DNA of 64,000 nucleotides. Source: Citrobacter werkmanii NBRC 105721. GTDB taxonomy: Bacteria > Pseudomonadota > Gammaproteobacteria > Enterobacterales > Enterobacteriaceae. Below are positions 1 to 12,038 of the stretch, in pieces; the first letter of the stretch is position 1, and each line of letters starts with the position of its first letter. Under the pieces are notes generated by a model, which saw only the letters and a list, made by a program, of their open reading frames with translations, was not told where the DNA came from and did no database searches. The translations under genes and the position numbers were made by a program. The stretch lies in the NCBI GenBank assembly GCA_000759755.1, contig BBMW01000003.1, positions 62,001 to 126,000 on the forward strand. Direction: 5' to 3'.

Positions 1-1185
1 CAGGTCGATACAGGCGACCGGGCAAACGTGGCCGCACAGCAAGCATCCCACACATTTTTCCGTGTCACAGTGTGGGGTGCGGGTTTGCTCATTCCATTCC
101 ATCGCCTGATGCCCACCGTCATAGCAGGAGATGTAGCAGCGACCACAGCCCACGCATTTATCGAGATGGATGTTCGGATAGACGATGTAGCTACGGTCAA
201 GATCTTCTGCGGGGATGATATTGGCATTGGCAAGGCCCACCATCTCCTCCAGTGAGTCAAACCCTTGATCGGCGAGGTAATGCGACAGCCCGCTGGTCAT
301 GTCCTCCACAATCCGATAACCATACTGCATGATCCCGGTGGTCACCTGCAGCGTGGCCGCGCCTAACAGTAAAAACTCGGCGGCATCCTCCCAGGTTTCT
401 ATACCCCCGATGCCGCTAATCGGGAAATCGCGCAGTTCAGGGTGCATGCGCAGTTGCTGAATAAATCGCAGGGCGATAGGTTTAACGGCCTTGCCGGAGT
501 AGCCGGAAATACTGGATTTACCGTTGACGACGGGCATCCCAATTTTCCGGTTCAGATCGATATTGGTGATGGATTTAACCGTATTGATGGTCGCGATACC
601 GTCGGCGCCACCGCGTTTTGCCGCCAGCGCCACCTCGCACATATCACCAATATTTGGCGTCATTTTAGCCAGCATTGGCAGGGTAGAGCCGCGTTTAACC
701 GCCCGACAGTATTTTTCAACCAGCTCAGGGCTTTGCCCCACATCGCTGCCCATGGCATGTGAGGTCATTTGCGGGCACGAGAAGTTACACTCGATCATAT
801 CTGCACCCGCTTCTTCAACCAGACGGGCCAGCTCCTGCCATTGCTGCTCATTTTCTCCCATGATCGACGCAATCAGGACCTTGTCCGGGTAGTCCTGCTT
901 CAGTCGGCGGATCGCGGCCAGATTCTCCTCCAGCGGATGCTCGGCAATTTGCTCCATATTTTTGAAGCCAACAAAGCCGGTATCTTCTTTGGTCAGATGG
1001 TCAAAACGTGGGGAGACTTCATTCGCAATAAAGAAACCGATGGTTTTAAAAACAATCCCGCCCCAGCCGGTATCATAGGCTTTGGCGCACATGTCATAGC
1101 AGTTGCCCACCGGAGAAGAAGAGAGGCAGAACGGGTTGGGGAATTTGACGCCGCAAAAAGTAATAGAAAGATCTTTCGTTAACAT
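1..1185 (-). CDS. preA: NAD-dependent dihydropyrimidine dehydrogenase subunit PreA (3' end outside window)
   Basis: PreA is the catalytic subunit that, with PreT, reduces uracil and thymine to the 5,6-dihydro forms in the cytoplasm using NADH. The gene reads leftward from an ATG at 1183-1185 (M-L-T-K-D-L-S) and stays open to base 1. About 395 codons are visible, so roughly 16 residues of the usual 411 are missing. The FMN-binding dihydroorotate-dehydrogenase-like barrel comes first. Near the left edge lies a ferredoxin-type 4Fe-4S motif ([12 protein letters not shown]). The start overlaps the preT stop by 7 bases (1179-1185), so the two are translationally coupled. The identification is firm; only the C-terminus is unseen. 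Confidence 0.95.
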   Translation of the reverse strand, partial: MLTKDLSITFCGVKFPNPFCLSSSPVGNCYDMCAKAYDTGWGGIVFKTIGFFIANEVSPRFDHLTKEDTGFVGFKNMEQIAEHPLEENLAAIRRLKQDYPDKVLIASIMGENEQQWQELARLVEEAGADMIECNFSCPQMTSHAMGSDVGQSPELVEKYCRAVKRGSTLPMLAKMTPNIGDMCEVALAAKRGGADGIATINTVKSITNIDLNRKIGMPVVNGKSSISGYSGKAVKPIALRFIQQLRMHPELRDFPISGIGGIETWEDAAEFLLLGAATLQVTTGIMQYGYRIVEDMTSGLSHYLADQGFDSLEEMVGLANANIIPAEDLDRSYIVYPNIHLDKCVGCGRCYISCYDGGHQAMEWNEQTRTPHCDTEKCVGCLLCGHVCPVACIDL

Positions 1186-2420
1186 GAGCAAGCTCCCTCT
1201 AAGTAGTGATGAATGGCCTGAGCGGCTTCTTTTCCGGTTTTCACGGCGTAAACCACCGTTTTATCGCCTTTTACAATATCGCCCGCGGCAAACAAAGCGG
1301 GATCGGCGGTTTGATAATTATCCGTATCGATAAGATTGCGCTGTGGTTTTAACGCGGTGAAATTTTCAAGTTGAGCATGTTGACCAACGGCGAGAATAAT
1401 ATGTTCGGCTTCAAGCGTCAGTTCTCCCGGCAGGCGAACGTGTTTAAAAGTAACCCGCTTTCCGCTAACCGCCACAGGCGTGAAACCGTCAATAATCGAT
1501 ACCCCTAACGCTTGTGTGCTGCTGAACTCTTTATCGCTGGCTGGGAAATCGGCCAGTTCTTCACGGGCGACACAGGTAACTGACGGACAGCCCAGTAGTT
1601 TCAACGTGCTGGCGACATCCATCGCGACATCGCCGCCGCCGATGATCAATGCGCTTTGCGCGACGGTAATATCGCCTTTGGAGTGCCTGGCCCGCTGCAG
1701 GAAGTCGACGGCTATTTCGACGTTTTCTGCCTGGTCAAACAGGGGTAACATGGAGCCGTAAGACATCCCTACGGTAACCAGTACGGCGCGGTATTCTGTT
1801 TTGAGTTGCTCAACGGAAAGGGCATGGCCGACTTCACAATTGCATTTGATGGTTACGCCCATCTCAACGATACGAGCAATTTCGTTATCTAAAACAGCAT
1901 GTGGCAGACGAAACTCTGGAATGCCATAGCGTAACCAGCCGCCAGGTTGGGCCTGCTTTTCATAGATAGTGACGTCATAGCCCAGATTGCTCAGCGTTAC
2001 GCTGGCTTGTAATCCTGCAGGGCCTGCGCCAATGATGGCGATCTTGCCCTGTGTTTTTGTGGCGGGTTGGTAAATTTTCATTGCGGTCTGCTGCTCAAAG
2101 TCGGTAATAAAGCGTTGCAGACGTGCAATATCAATCGGCTTATCAATGCCTGAGCGTGTACACCCGCGTTGGCACAACTTTTCGGTTGGGCATACCCGGG
2201 CGCATACTGCCCCAAGGGCATTATTTTCACGAATAGTTTCGGCTGCACCCTTAAAATTACGAAAATAAATGGAGCGAATAAATTTTCCGGGGTCAGTTTG
2301 CGCCGGACAATCCTGGCTACAGGGGGCGTCGTGACATAATAAACAGCGGGAAGCCTCTTTAATGGCTAATAATGGAGTAAAAGCAGGCGTGAGCTCATCC
2401 AGATAATTTTGTTGTGGCAT
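1179..2420 (-). CDS. preT: NAD-dependent dihydropyrimidine dehydrogenase subunit PreT
   Basis: PreT is the electron-input subunit of the PreTA pyrimidine reductase and resembles the small subunit of glutamate synthase. The 413-residue protein has an N-terminal cysteine-rich segment (C-L-L-C-H-D-A-P-C and following cysteines) that should hold 4Fe-4S clusters. A Rossmann FAD fingerprint follows at about residue 130 (I-I-G-A-G-P-A-G), and a second dinucleotide motif ([10 protein letters not shown]) lies near residue 255 for NADH. It is the first gene of preTA, and the downstream preA start overlaps its stop. Upstream lies a 233-base gap with a consensus CRP palindrome, which suggests catabolite control. 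Confidence 0.95.
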   Translation of the reverse strand: MPQQNYLDELTPAFTPLLAIKEASRCLLCHDAPCSQDCPAQTDPGKFIRSIYFRNFKGAAETIRENNALGAVCARVCPTEKLCQRGCTRSGIDKPIDIARLQRFITDFEQQTAMKIYQPATKTQGKIAIIGAGPAGLQASVTLSNLGYDVTIYEKQAQPGGWLRYGIPEFRLPHAVLDNEIARIVEMGVTIKCNCEVGHALSVEQLKTEYRAVLVTVGMSYGSMLPLFDQAENVEIAVDFLQRARHSKGDITVAQSALIIGGGDVAMDVASTLKLLGCPSVTCVAREELADFPASDKEFSSTQALGVSIIDGFTPVAVSGKRVTFKHVRLPGELTLEAEHIILAVGQHAQLENFTALKPQRNLIDTDNYQTADPALFAAGDIVKGDKTVVYAVKTGKEAAQAIHHYLEGACSC

Positions 2421-2523
2421 ATTTTCTTCCTTAATGCGTGAGTAAATTAAGGCAAACCGTTAATAACAAAATATAAAAATCGAAAGGCTATTCTTAAGGC
2501 TAAGCACTGCAGGAAGAGTATTC

Positions 2524-2539
2524 TGTGAAAGGATTCACA
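2524..2539. promoter_or_regulatory. Perfect-consensus CRP palindrome upstream of preTA
   Basis: The 16-base site is TGTGA, six bases, TCACA: both half-sites match the CRP consensus exactly. It is centred about 111 bases before the preT ATG, within the 2421-2653 gap between preT and yeiS. The position fits activation of preTA from an upstream promoter, though no clear -35/-10 pair could be assigned. The rest of the gap is AT-rich and includes short inverted repeats at 2610-2650 without a recognisable function. Confidence 0.65.
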
Positions 2540-2653
2540 AATAGAAGAGTGTTGGCGGGAAATGCTGACGGGCAGCATTAATCCCTTAATTTGAAATGGT
2601 AACCGTTATCATAATATTAGCTATTCTCAAACGCTAATATAAAGATAATATCT

Positions 2654-3643
<990 letters not shown>

Positions 3644-3750
3644 TCAATCAGGCTACTGTACCGGAAGACGTAGCGCAAGAAACAGCAGTCTGATTGAGGG
3701 GATTTTAGTCACTGTAACCCGGTTAGCGCAGCGCCACCGGGCTTTATGAT

Positions 3751-4635
3751 TTAACTGAGCAGCACGCGCTCAATATTGTTGCAGCCCAGCGCGTTCAGGG
3801 TAGCGGAGGTCGCATCCCACTGGATCAACGGCGCATCGGCTTTTTCAGCCAGCACTGCGCGCTGAATGTCCGGATAGTCGTAACCGTTCAGACTCAACAG
3901 GTTTAACGCGCCTTGCAGCGGTGGGAGGGTGGGGTTAAAGGCGGCGTTTTCTGCATAGCTGCCACTGAAAATTCGCCCGTCTTTACACTCGAGCGCCACG
4001 CCGCTTGGCGATTTGCTGTACGGCATATGGCATCTGTTGGCGGCGGTAATTGCCGCCTGGGTCAGCGCGTCGCCCTGCAGCGCAAAGCCGTGATCCTGGT
4101 CGTCCATCAGTAACGTTTTGATGTCGAGATCTTTTGGCCCGAACGCGTCCGGGAGATAGTCGCGCAGTGCGTGTGGTTCGCGCCCCGGCAGATGAATGCG
4201 TAAATCCAACCCGCTGTTCAGTTCATTCATAAACTGGCGGCAGTGGCCGCAAGGGGTGTAGTTAACGGTGATGGCGGCGAGGCCTTTTTCACCGCGTAGC
4301 CAGGCGTGGCTGATGGCACTTTGCTCGGCATGAACGGTTTGCTGCATTGTTGCGCCCAGGAACTCCATGTTGCCACCGAAGTACCAGGTGCCGCTAATGC
4401 CGCGCGAGATCGCGCCCACGTTGAAGTTGGAAAGCGGAGTACGTGCGCAGGCCGCAGCCAGCGGCAGCAGAGCGAATGCCAGCGCGTCTTCGTCCAGTCC
4501 CGATTCGCGTTTCAGCAAAGAGACCTGCTCAGCAGTCAGCATGGCGGGGAAATGCGTATCCGCCAGAACAGGGGCCAGGGCTGATTGCAAGTTATCCGCG
4601 AGTTGGGCAAAAGCAGTTTGAAAACGTGGATGCAT
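3751..4635 (-). CDS. cdd: Cytidine deaminase
   Basis: Cdd hydrolytically deaminates cytidine and deoxycytidine to uridine and deoxyuridine in pyrimidine salvage. The 294-residue enterobacterial form is a homodimer with a catalytic N-terminal half and a degenerate C-terminal half. The zinc and proton-shuttle residues are visible: H102-A-E104 (in H-A-E-Q-S-A) and C129-G-H-C132. The start at 4635 (M-H-P-R-F) matches the E. coli protein. Upstream is the classical CRP/CytR control region, so expression should respond to cAMP and be induced by cytidine through CytR. It lies downstream of yohJK, as in E. coli. Confidence 0.96.
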   Translation of the reverse strand: MHPRFQTAFAQLADNLQSALAPVLADTHFPAMLTAEQVSLLKRESGLDEDALAFALLPLAAACARTPLSNFNVGAISRGISGTWYFGGNMEFLGATMQQTVHAEQSAISHAWLRGEKGLAAITVNYTPCGHCRQFMNELNSGLDLRIHLPGREPHALRDYLPDAFGPKDLDIKTLLMDDQDHGFALQGDALTQAAITAANRCHMPYSKSPSGVALECKDGRIFSGSYAENAAFNPTLPPLQGALNLLSLNGYDYPDIQRAVLAEKADAPLIQWDATSATLNALGCNNIERVLLS

Positions 4636-4694
4636 GGCGATGCCTCATAACAATGTAATGGAATCGTAGTTTACGGGCCTGTTACGGCTTTATA

Positions 4695-4760
4695 TGTGAT
4701 CCAAATCTCATTGTGTGTGCAACTTATGAAACTTAAATGAAAAATGTGCAACACATCGCA
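4695..4760 (-). promoter_or_regulatory. cdd control region: two CRP sites with CytR half-sites between and within them
   Basis: Reading leftward toward cdd, a distal CRP-like site lies at 4745-4760 (TGTGC-N6-TCGCA on the plus strand) and a proximal one at 4695-4710 (TGTGA-N6-TCTCA). The two starts are exactly 50 bases apart, the same separation known for the E. coli cdd promoter. CytR-type hexamers TGCAAC (GTTGCA on the minus strand) occur at 4718-4723 and 4747-4752. A -10-like TAAACT at 4668-4673 would place the proximal CRP site near -41. The architecture is seen in the sequence; the CytR anti-activation mechanism is known from E. coli. Confidence 0.8.
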
Positions 4761-4783
4761 AATAAATAACCAAAAAGTGAAGG

Positions 4784-5895
<1,112 letters not shown>

Positions 5896-5923
5896 TTATT
5901 CATCATACAATTAAACTTCAAAA

Positions 5924-5939
5924 CGTGCTACCGATCACA
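5924..5939 (-). promoter_or_regulatory. Candidate CRP site and promoter of yohJK
   Basis: On the minus strand the sequence reads TGTGA, six bases, GCACG. The left half is perfect and the right half has two mismatches. A -10-like TATGAT lies downstream at 5902-5907 with no good -35, as expected for a class II CRP-dependent promoter. The implied start site would put the CRP centre near -37 to -41. This is a pattern match only. Confidence 0.42.
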
Positions 5940-5996
5940 TCATGAATTCTAAGCATAGAGGAAATAGACATCTGGAACATTGCGCAAATGACTGCG

Positions 5997-6905
5997 CTAA
6001 ACCTGCGCCAGGTAATACAAAAAGCGATTCAGGGCGGTGGTGGGCGTTTCATTGTTGCGCCAGAATACGCCTACGCTGCCTTTTTGTTCAATCTTCGGCA
6101 GATTCAGGATAGCCAACTGTCCCTGAGCGGCATAACGCTGTGCCAGACGCAGAGAAAGAATAGAAACCATGTCGCTACTTTGCAGCAGGTTGGTACTGAC
6201 GTTTATCGACGCTGATTCAATGGTGTTTTCTGGCAGCATTACGCCATTATCGACCAGCGCGTTGTCAATGCTAATCCGAATGGGGGTGCCTGTCGGCCAG
6301 ACAATCCAGCGCCAGTTAGCCAGATCGTTCCAGGTGAGCAGGGGATATTTTGCCAGCGGATGATCGGGGCGGGCGACAAAACAGACCGGCTCGGTATACA
6401 GCACCTGGTAATTGAGCGGCAACTGGAGCGCCCGGCCGCCAACGCGACCGACGACGACATCCACTGAACCCGCCAGCAGATCGTGCAGTAACGGGGTCAT
6501 CACTTTCTCTTCAATATTGAGATGCAAAGTGGGTAGCTCCGTAAGCAAACCCAGTATTGCTTGTGAAACGCAGTCGGTCGCCACCGGCGAGCAGCCAATC
6601 TTCAGGCTTCCCACCAGACCGCCTTGCTTGAAACGGGCAATTTCATACTGCGAACGCTCCATATCATTGATCAGGCGCTGAGCATGTTGCAGTAACAGCT
6701 TGCCACCTTCGGAGGGGCGTAAGCCTTTGCTATGTCGTTCAAAGAGCGTGATGCCAATCTCATCTTCGAGCTGTGATAACCATTTGGACAAGGCAGGCTG
6801 GGTGATATTCATCATCCGGGCGACGTGAGTCAAATTTCCCTGTTCCCCTAGCGCGACCAGCGTTTGCAAGTGGTGCAACTTTAGTTTCTGTGCCCAGTTA
6901 GCCAT
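5997..6905 (-). CDS. mhbR: LysR-type regulator of the 3-hydroxybenzoate/gentisate genes, MhbR
   Basis: This 302-residue LysR-family activator has an N-terminal winged helix-turn-helix at about residues 20-45 (V-A-R-M-M-N-I-T-Q-P-A-L-S-K-W-L) followed by a LysR substrate-binding domain. It is transcribed away from mhbT, the usual arrangement for a LysR regulator and its target. In Klebsiella the equivalent MhbR activates mhbTDHIM with gentisate as the effector, from the family literature as I recall it. The palindromic operator at 6911-6926 begins 6 bases upstream of its own ATG, so autorepression is likely. Confidence 0.9.
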   Translation of the reverse strand: MANWAQKLKLHHLQTLVALGEQGNLTHVARMMNITQPALSKWLSQLEDEIGITLFERHSKGLRPSEGGKLLLQHAQRLINDMERSQYEIARFKQGGLVGSLKIGCSPVATDCVSQAILGLLTELPTLHLNIEEKVMTPLLHDLLAGSVDVVVGRVGGRALQLPLNYQVLYTEPVCFVARPDHPLAKYPLLTWNDLANWRWIVWPTGTPIRISIDNALVDNGVMLPENTIESASINVSTNLLQSSDMVSILSLRLAQRYAAQGQLAILNLPKIEQKGSVGVFWRNNETPTTALNRFLYYLAQV

Positions 6906-6910
6906 TTGCT

Positions 6911-6926
6911 ATAACCTCCAGGTTAT
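6911..6926. promoter_or_regulatory. MhbR primary operator (16-bp perfect palindrome)
   Basis: The sequence ATAACC-TCCA-GGTTAT is an interrupted palindrome with six perfect pairs, in the 126-base divergent region between mhbR and mhbT. It has the T-N11-A character of LysR-type recognition sites. From memory it is the same palindrome reported as the MhbR site in Klebsiella; I could not check this. It lies beside the mhbR start codon and about 105 bases from the mhbT start, fitting autorepression of mhbR and activation of mhbT. Confidence 0.75.
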
Positions 6927-7031
6927 GCCTCTGCATGAAAAGCCATTGTACATTTCATCTCCAAACATACAAAGTCGCAACATACCTAAAACAAAACAGA
7001 CATCTACTCTACCTGCACTGAGGCATTCACT

Positions 7032-8390
7032 ATGACTCAACAACGTGATCTACAAGCACTGATCGATTCTGCCCCCGTCGGTAAGACGCAGTGGCGCGTG
7101 ATTATTTGCTGTTTCCTGGTCGTCATGCTCGACGGTTTTGATACCGCGGCGATTGGTTTTATCGCACCCGATATACGCACCCACTGGCAATTGACCGCCG
7201 GGGATCTGGCGCCGCTTTTTGGCGCAGGACTGCTGGGGCTAACTGCTGGCGCGTTGCTCTGCGGCCCGTTGTCCGATCGCTTTGGCCGTAAACGGGTGAT
7301 TGAGCTTTGCGTGGCGCTGTTTGGCGCGCTGAGTCTGATCTCTGCTTTTTCGCCCGATCTGCAAACGCTGGTTATTTTGCGTTTCCTTACCGGGTTAGGT
7401 CTGGGCGGCGCGATGCCTAATACCATCACCATGACGTCGGAATACCTGCAAGCCCGTCGACGTGGCGCCTTGGTCACCATGATGTTCTGCGGCTTTACTC
7501 TCGGATCGGCTATGGGCGGCATCGTCAGTGCTCAACTGGTGCCGGTTATTGGTTGGCACGGCATTCTGGTGCTGGGAGGCGTTTTGCCGCTGATGCTGTT
7601 TGTCGCCCTGCTGTTTGCGTTACCGGAATCCCCGCGCTGGCAGGTTCGTCGCCAGCTACCGCAAAACGTGATTGCCAGAACTGTCAGCGCTATTACCCGG
7701 GAGCGTTATGACGATACCCATTTTTATCTCAACGAGAGTTCAGCGATTGCCAAAGGCAGTATCCGCCAGCTGTTCGTCGGGCGACAGTTGCCCATTACCC
7801 TGATGTTATGGGTGGTGTTCTTTATGAGCCTGCTGATTATTTATTTGCTCTCCAGTTGGATGCCAACGCTGCTTAACCACCGCGGAATCGACCTGCAACA
7901 TGCCTCCTGGGTAACCGCGGCCTTCCAGATTGGCGGTACGTTAGGCGCGCTGGCGCTGGGCGTACTGATGGATAAATACAATCCTTTCCGCGTGCTGGCG
8001 GTGAGCTATGCACTGGGGGCGGTGTGTATCGTCATGATTGGCCTGAGCGAAAACGGTCTGTGGCTGATGGCGTTGGCGATTTTTGGCACCGGCATCGGGA
8101 TTAGCGGTTCTCAGGTGGGTCTCAATGCTTTAACCGCTACCCTTTATCCGACGCAAAGCCGGGCGACGGGCGTCAGTTGGTCTAATGCCATTGGCCGCTG
8201 CGGCGCGATTGTCGGTTCGCTTTCCGGCGGCGTGATGATGGCGATGAATTTCTCATTCGATAACCTGTTTTTCATTATTGCCGTTCCGGCGGCCATCAGC
8301 GCGGTGATGCTTACGCTGCTGACGGTTGTTGTTCGCCAGTCGGCCTCTGTCCCTGACGCCTTGCCACGCGCAGGCATCGTGAATGAATAA
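7032..8390 (+). CDS. mhbT: Aromatic acid:H+ symporter (3-hydroxybenzoate/gentisate uptake) MhbT
   Basis: MhbT is a 452-residue major facilitator of the AAHS (aromatic acid:proton symporter) family. It has 12 predicted membrane segments. The AAHS signature D-G-F-D-T-A-A-I-G lies in the first helix at about residue 35, and the loop 2-3 motif [11 protein letters not shown] near residues 78-88. As the first gene of mhbTDHIM it should bring 3-hydroxybenzoate and/or gentisate into the cell. A GAGG ribosome site precedes the ATG. The gap to mhbD is 11 bases. Confidence 0.92.
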   Translation: MTQQRDLQALIDSAPVGKTQWRVIICCFLVVMLDGFDTAAIGFIAPDIRTHWQLTAGDLAPLFGAGLLGLTAGALLCGPLSDRFGRKRVIELCVALFGALSLISAFSPDLQTLVILRFLTGLGLGGAMPNTITMTSEYLQARRRGALVTMMFCGFTLGSAMGGIVSAQLVPVIGWHGILVLGGVLPLMLFVALLFALPESPRWQVRRQLPQNVIARTVSAITRERYDDTHFYLNESSAIAKGSIRQLFVGRQLPITLMLWVVFFMSLLIIYLLSSWMPTLLNHRGIDLQHASWVTAAFQIGGTLGALALGVLMDKYNPFRVLAVSYALGAVCIVMIGLSENGLWLMALAIFGTGIGISGSQVGLNALTATLYPTQSRATGVSWSNAIGRCGAIVGSLSGGVMMAMNFSFDNLFFIIAVPAAISAVMLTLLTVVVRQSASVPDALPRAGIVNE

Positions 8391-8401
8391 GGAGAATCCC
8401 T

Positions 8402-9439
8402 ATGTCTGAACTGAATCAGGATGTTAAGAACATCCGTCAACAATTTTACCAGCATATTTCCGGGCAGAATTTGACCCCACTGTGGGAGTCGCTGCATCGT
8501 CTGGTGCCGTCAACGCCGAACGCGCATTGCGCGCCTGCGTACTGGAACTATCAGGAGATCCGCCCGCTGCTGCTGGAAAGCGGCGATCTGATTGGCGCGA
8601 AAGAGGCGATTCGCCGCGTGCTGGTGCTGGAAAACCCAACGCTGCGCGGACAGTCATCAATCACGCCAACGCTGTATGCCGGGTTACAGCTGATTATGCC
8701 GGGCGAGGTTGCGCCGAGCCACCGTCATAATCAGTCTGCGTTGCGCTTTATTGTCGAAGGGAAAGGGGCATTTACCGCCGTGGATGGCGAGCGCACCCAA
8801 ATGCATGAAGGCGATTTTATTCTGACGCCGCAATGGCGCTGGCACGATCACGGCAACCCAGGCAGCGAACCGGTAGTGTGGCTGGACGGTCTGGATCTGC
8901 CGCTGGTGAATCTGTTGGGCTGCGGCTTTGCGGAAGACTACCCGGAAGATCAGCAGCCGGTCACGCGCAAGGAAGGGGATTATTTACCGCGCTATGCGGC
9001 CAATATGCTGCCGCTGCGTCATCAAAAGGGTAATTCATCGCCCATTTTCAACTATCGCTACGATCGTAGCCGTGAAGCACTGCATGACCTGACCCGCATG
9101 GGCGAAGCCGACGAGTGGGACGGTTACAAGATGCGCTACGTGAACCCGGTAACCGGTGGATATCCCATGCCGTCAATGGGGACCTTCCTGCAATTGTTGC
9201 CGAAGGGCTTTGCTTCGCGGATGGCGCGTACCACCGACAGTACTATCTACCATGTGGTGGAAGGAAGCGGGCGGGTCACCATCGGCAACGAAACCTTCAA
9301 CTTTTCGCCAAAAGATATCTTCGTGGTGCCGACCTGGCACGGTGTGTCGTTCCAGGCCAGCGAAGATACCGTCTTATTCAGTTTTTCGGACAGACCGGTT
9401 CAGGAAGCGCTGGGGTTGTTCCGTGAAGCACGTTATTAA
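8402..9439 (+). CDS. mhbD: Gentisate 1,2-dioxygenase
   Basis: This enzyme opens the gentisate ring with O2 to give maleylpyruvate, using non-haem Fe(II). The 345-residue protein is a bicupin. In the N-terminal cupin the likely iron ligands are H107 and H109 (P-S-H-R-H-N) and H148 (W-R-W-H-D-H). The second cupin covers about residues 250-330 and lacks an equivalent full histidine set, which is normal for the family. It follows mhbT by 11 bases and precedes mhbH by 15, within one operon. Confidence 0.95.
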   Translation: MSELNQDVKNIRQQFYQHISGQNLTPLWESLHRLVPSTPNAHCAPAYWNYQEIRPLLLESGDLIGAKEAIRRVLVLENPTLRGQSSITPTLYAGLQLIMPGEVAPSHRHNQSALRFIVEGKGAFTAVDGERTQMHEGDFILTPQWRWHDHGNPGSEPVVWLDGLDLPLVNLLGCGFAEDYPEDQQPVTRKEGDYLPRYAANMLPLRHQKGNSSPIFNYRYDRSREALHDLTRMGEADEWDGYKMRYVNPVTGGYPMPSMGTFLQLLPKGFASRMARTTDSTIYHVVEGSGRVTIGNETFNFSPKDIFVVPTWHGVSFQASEDTVLFSFSDRPVQEALGLFREARY

Positions 9440-9454
9440 TTTGGGAGAGAGAAA

Positions 9455-10156
9455 ATGACGCAATACGTATTCGAACCACAAGCGCCTGTTACCGTTCCGG
9501 TGGTTGGCAGTGATGAACAATTTCCCGTACGCCGCGTGTACTGCGTGGGCCGCAACTATGCCGCTCATGCGCGTGAAATGGGCTTTGATCCGGATCGCGA
9601 ACCGCCGTTCTTCTTCTGTAAACCTGCCGATGCGGTGGTTCCGGTGGCGGCCGGTCAAACCCTCGAACTGCCGTACCCTTCGCAGACCGATAACTATCAC
9701 TATGAGATAGAGCTGGTGGTGGCGATTGGTAAAAAGGGCAGCGATATACCACTGGAAAAAGCGCACGAATATATCTGGGGCTATGCCACCGGTCTGGATA
9801 TGACCCGTCGCGACAGGCAGATGGAGATGCGCCAGATGGGGCGTCCGTGGGAAATCGGCAAAGCGTTTGATCTCTCTGCGCCCATCGCGCCGCTGCATAA
9901 AGCCAGTGAAAGCGTAGATGTTAACAATGCGCCTATCTGGCTGCAGGTTAACGGCGACGATCATCAGCGGAGCGATATTCGCCACCTCATCTGGTCTGTG
10001 AATGAAACAATTAGCTATCTGTCCGGATTTTTCGAACTTCAGCCGGGCGATCTGATCTACACCGGTACGCCGGAAGGCGTGGGGGCGGTAGTGAAAGGTG
10101 ATGTGATCACCGGCAACGTAGACGGTTTAACCCCCATCGCCGTGAAGATTGTCTGA
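9455..10156 (+). CDS. mhbH: Fumarylpyruvate hydrolase (FAH family)
   Basis: The last step of the gentisate pathway is the hydrolysis of fumarylpyruvate to fumarate and pyruvate. The 233-residue protein is a fumarylacetoacetate hydrolase-type fold. Typical acidic metal-binding residues appear in the Y-E-I-E-L-V-V-A segment at about residue 80, and Y-T-G-T-P-E-G-V lies near the C-terminus. It is encoded between the dioxygenase and the isomerase, so all three ring-fission steps are consecutive. A GAGAG Shine-Dalgarno precedes the ATG. Confidence 0.93.
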   Translation: MTQYVFEPQAPVTVPVVGSDEQFPVRRVYCVGRNYAAHAREMGFDPDREPPFFFCKPADAVVPVAAGQTLELPYPSQTDNYHYEIELVVAIGKKGSDIPLEKAHEYIWGYATGLDMTRRDRQMEMRQMGRPWEIGKAFDLSAPIAPLHKASESVDVNNAPIWLQVNGDDHQRSDIRHLIWSVNETISYLSGFFELQPGDLIYTGTPEGVGAVVKGDVITGNVDGLTPIAVKIV

Positions 10157-10164
10157 GGTGGATG

Positions 10165-10809
10165 ATGAAGCTGTACAGTTTCTTTAATAGCTCCGCGTCA
10201 TATCGCGTGCGTATCGCGCTGGCGCTGAAGGGGCTCGATTACCGGACGGTAGGCGTCAACATTCGCATCGGTCAGCAGAACGAGCTGGCCTACCGGCGGA
10301 TGAATCCGCTGGGGCTGGTGCCGACGCTGGTGACCGACGCCGGAGAATCGCTTGGGCAATCGCTGGCGATAACCGACTGGCTGGATAGCCACTTTCCGCA
10401 GTCGCCGCTGCTGCCTGCTGACTTCCCGATGCGCAGTCGGGTGCTGGAAATTGTCTATGCCATCGCCTGTGATATCCATCCAGTGAATAACATGCGGGTT
10501 CTGCGCTACCTGAGCGACGAGTTAAAGATCAGTGAAGAGGATAAAAAACGCTGGTATGCGCACTGGATCCAGCAAGGGTTAAGCGCAGTGGAACAGATGC
10601 TGCGCCAGAGTCATTCGGGGGCGTTCTGTGTGGGTGATGCGCCGACGTTGGCGGATTGCTGCCTGATCCCGCAATGGGCGAACGCGCTACGTATGGGCTG
10701 CGATTTGAGCGCATATCCACGGTGCAAGGCGGTCTATGATGCCTGTACCCAGCTTCCGGCGTTTATCGCCGCCGCGCCCGAGAACCAACAAGACAAAATT
10801 CCAGCCTGA
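10165..10809 (+). CDS. mhbI: Maleylpyruvate isomerase (zeta-class GST)
   Basis: This enzyme isomerises maleylpyruvate to fumarylpyruvate, the middle step of gentisate breakdown, with glutathione as cofactor. The 214-residue protein has the zeta-class glutathione transferase signature S-S-A-S-Y-R-V-R-I-A-L at residues 9-19, followed by the thioredoxin-like and helical domains. Two ATG codons are adjacent (10162 and 10165). The second is chosen because it sits six bases after GAGG and gives the usual M-K-L-Y-S start. It is 5-8 bases after mhbH and 14 before mhbM. Confidence 0.92.
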   Translation: MKLYSFFNSSASYRVRIALALKGLDYRTVGVNIRIGQQNELAYRRMNPLGLVPTLVTDAGESLGQSLAITDWLDSHFPQSPLLPADFPMRSRVLEIVYAIACDIHPVNNMRVLRYLSDELKISEEDKKRWYAHWIQQGLSAVEQMLRQSHSGAFCVGDAPTLADCCLIPQWANALRMGCDLSAYPRCKAVYDACTQLPAFIAAAPENQQDKIPA

Positions 10810-10823
10810 TAAGGAGAACGACA

Positions 10824-12017
10824 ATGGCTAAAGTGACACGCGCAATTATCGTGGGTGGTGGGATTGGCGGCGCGGCGACCGCGTTATCGCTGGCCCGTCA
10901 GGGAATCAAAGTGATGTTGCTGGAGAAAGCGCATGAGATTGGTGAAATTGGCGCGGGCATTCAGCTCGGACCAAACGCGTTCTCTGCGCTCGACAGCCTT
11001 GGTGTGGGAGAGGTTGCCCGCCAGCGCGCCGTTTTTACCGATCATATCACCATGATGGATGCGGTAAATGCGCAGGAAGTCGTGCGTATTGAAACCGGAC
11101 AGGCGTTCCGCGATCACTTTGGCGGTCCTTATGCGGTTATCCATCGGGTGGATATTCATGCTTCTGTGTGGGAAGCGGCGCTGGTTCATCCCAACGTTGA
11201 GTATCGCACTTCAACTAACGTGGTTGATATTCGCCAGACCGAGAATGACGTGACGGTATTTGACGAGCATGGCAACAGCTGGACGGCAGATATTTTGGTC
11301 GGCTGTGACGGGGTGAAGTCGGTTGTCCGTCAGTCTCTGATTGGCGATGCGCCACGCGTGACCGGGCACGTGGTCTATCGCGCGGTGATTGATTGCGATG
11401 ATATGCCGGAAGATTTGCGCATTAACGCGCCGGTGTTGTGGGCCGGACCGCACTGTCACCTGGTGCACTATCCGCTGCGCGGCGGCAAACAATACAATCT
11501 GGTGGTGACCTTTCATAGTCGTCAGCAGGAAGAGTGGGGCGTGAAGGATGGCAGTAAAGAGGAGGTACTTTCCTATTTTGCCGGTATTCATCCACGTCCA
11601 CGGCAGATGCTGGATAAACCGACATCATGGCGGCGCTGGGCCACTGCTGACCGCGAGCCGGTAGAGAAATGGGGCACCGACCGCATTACGCTGGTGGGCG
11701 ATGCCGCGCACCCGGTGGCGCAATATATGGCGCAGGGAGCCTGTATGGCGCTGGAAGATGCTGTCACGCTCGGTAAGGCGTTACAGCAGTGTGACGGCGA
11801 TGCGGCTGATGCCTTTGCCCTGTATGAGTCGGTGCGCATTCCGCGTACGGCGCGGATTGTCTGGTCGACGCGCGAAATGGGCCGCGTTTATCACGCTGCG
11901 GGCGTCGAGCGCCAGGTGCGTAATCTGCTGTGGCAAGGCAAATCACAGGCGGAGTTTTATCGCGGTATGGAGTGGCTGTACGGCTGGAAAGAAGATAACT
12001 GTCTGTTGCCGCGCTGA
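10824..12017 (+). CDS. mhbM: 3-hydroxybenzoate 6-monooxygenase
   Basis: This flavoprotein monooxygenase converts 3-hydroxybenzoate to gentisate with NADH and O2, the entry step of the pathway. The 397-residue protein has the FAD-binding G-G-G-I-G-G fingerprint at about residues 11-16, a D-G motif near residue 155 (G-C-D-G-V-K-S), and the second FAD motif G-D-A-A-H-P near residue 292. A GGAG ribosome site precedes the ATG. It ends the operon; a strong terminator follows 22 bases later. Salicylate hydroxylases share the fold, but the neighbouring gentisate genes make 3-hydroxybenzoate the likely substrate. Confidence 0.92.
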   Translation: MAKVTRAIIVGGGIGGAATALSLARQGIKVMLLEKAHEIGEIGAGIQLGPNAFSALDSLGVGEVARQRAVFTDHITMMDAVNAQEVVRIETGQAFRDHFGGPYAVIHRVDIHASVWEAALVHPNVEYRTSTNVVDIRQTENDVTVFDEHGNSWTADILVGCDGVKSVVRQSLIGDAPRVTGHVVYRAVIDCDDMPEDLRINAPVLWAGPHCHLVHYPLRGGKQYNLVVTFHSRQQEEWGVKDGSKEEVLSYFAGIHPRPRQMLDKPTSWRRWATADREPVEKWGTDRITLVGDAAHPVAQYMAQGACMALEDAVTLGKALQQCDGDAADAFALYESVRIPRTARIVWSTREMGRVYHAAGVERQVRNLLWQGKSQAEFYRGMEWLYGWKEDNCLLPR

Positions 12018-12038
12018 GCCTCTTTAATCTCCCGAACG

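Noticed and set aside
2585-2650. AT-rich inverted repeats resembling a Fur box after yeiS
   Set aside because: The match to the 19-bp Fur consensus is poor, and the position is not a promoter of a known iron gene.
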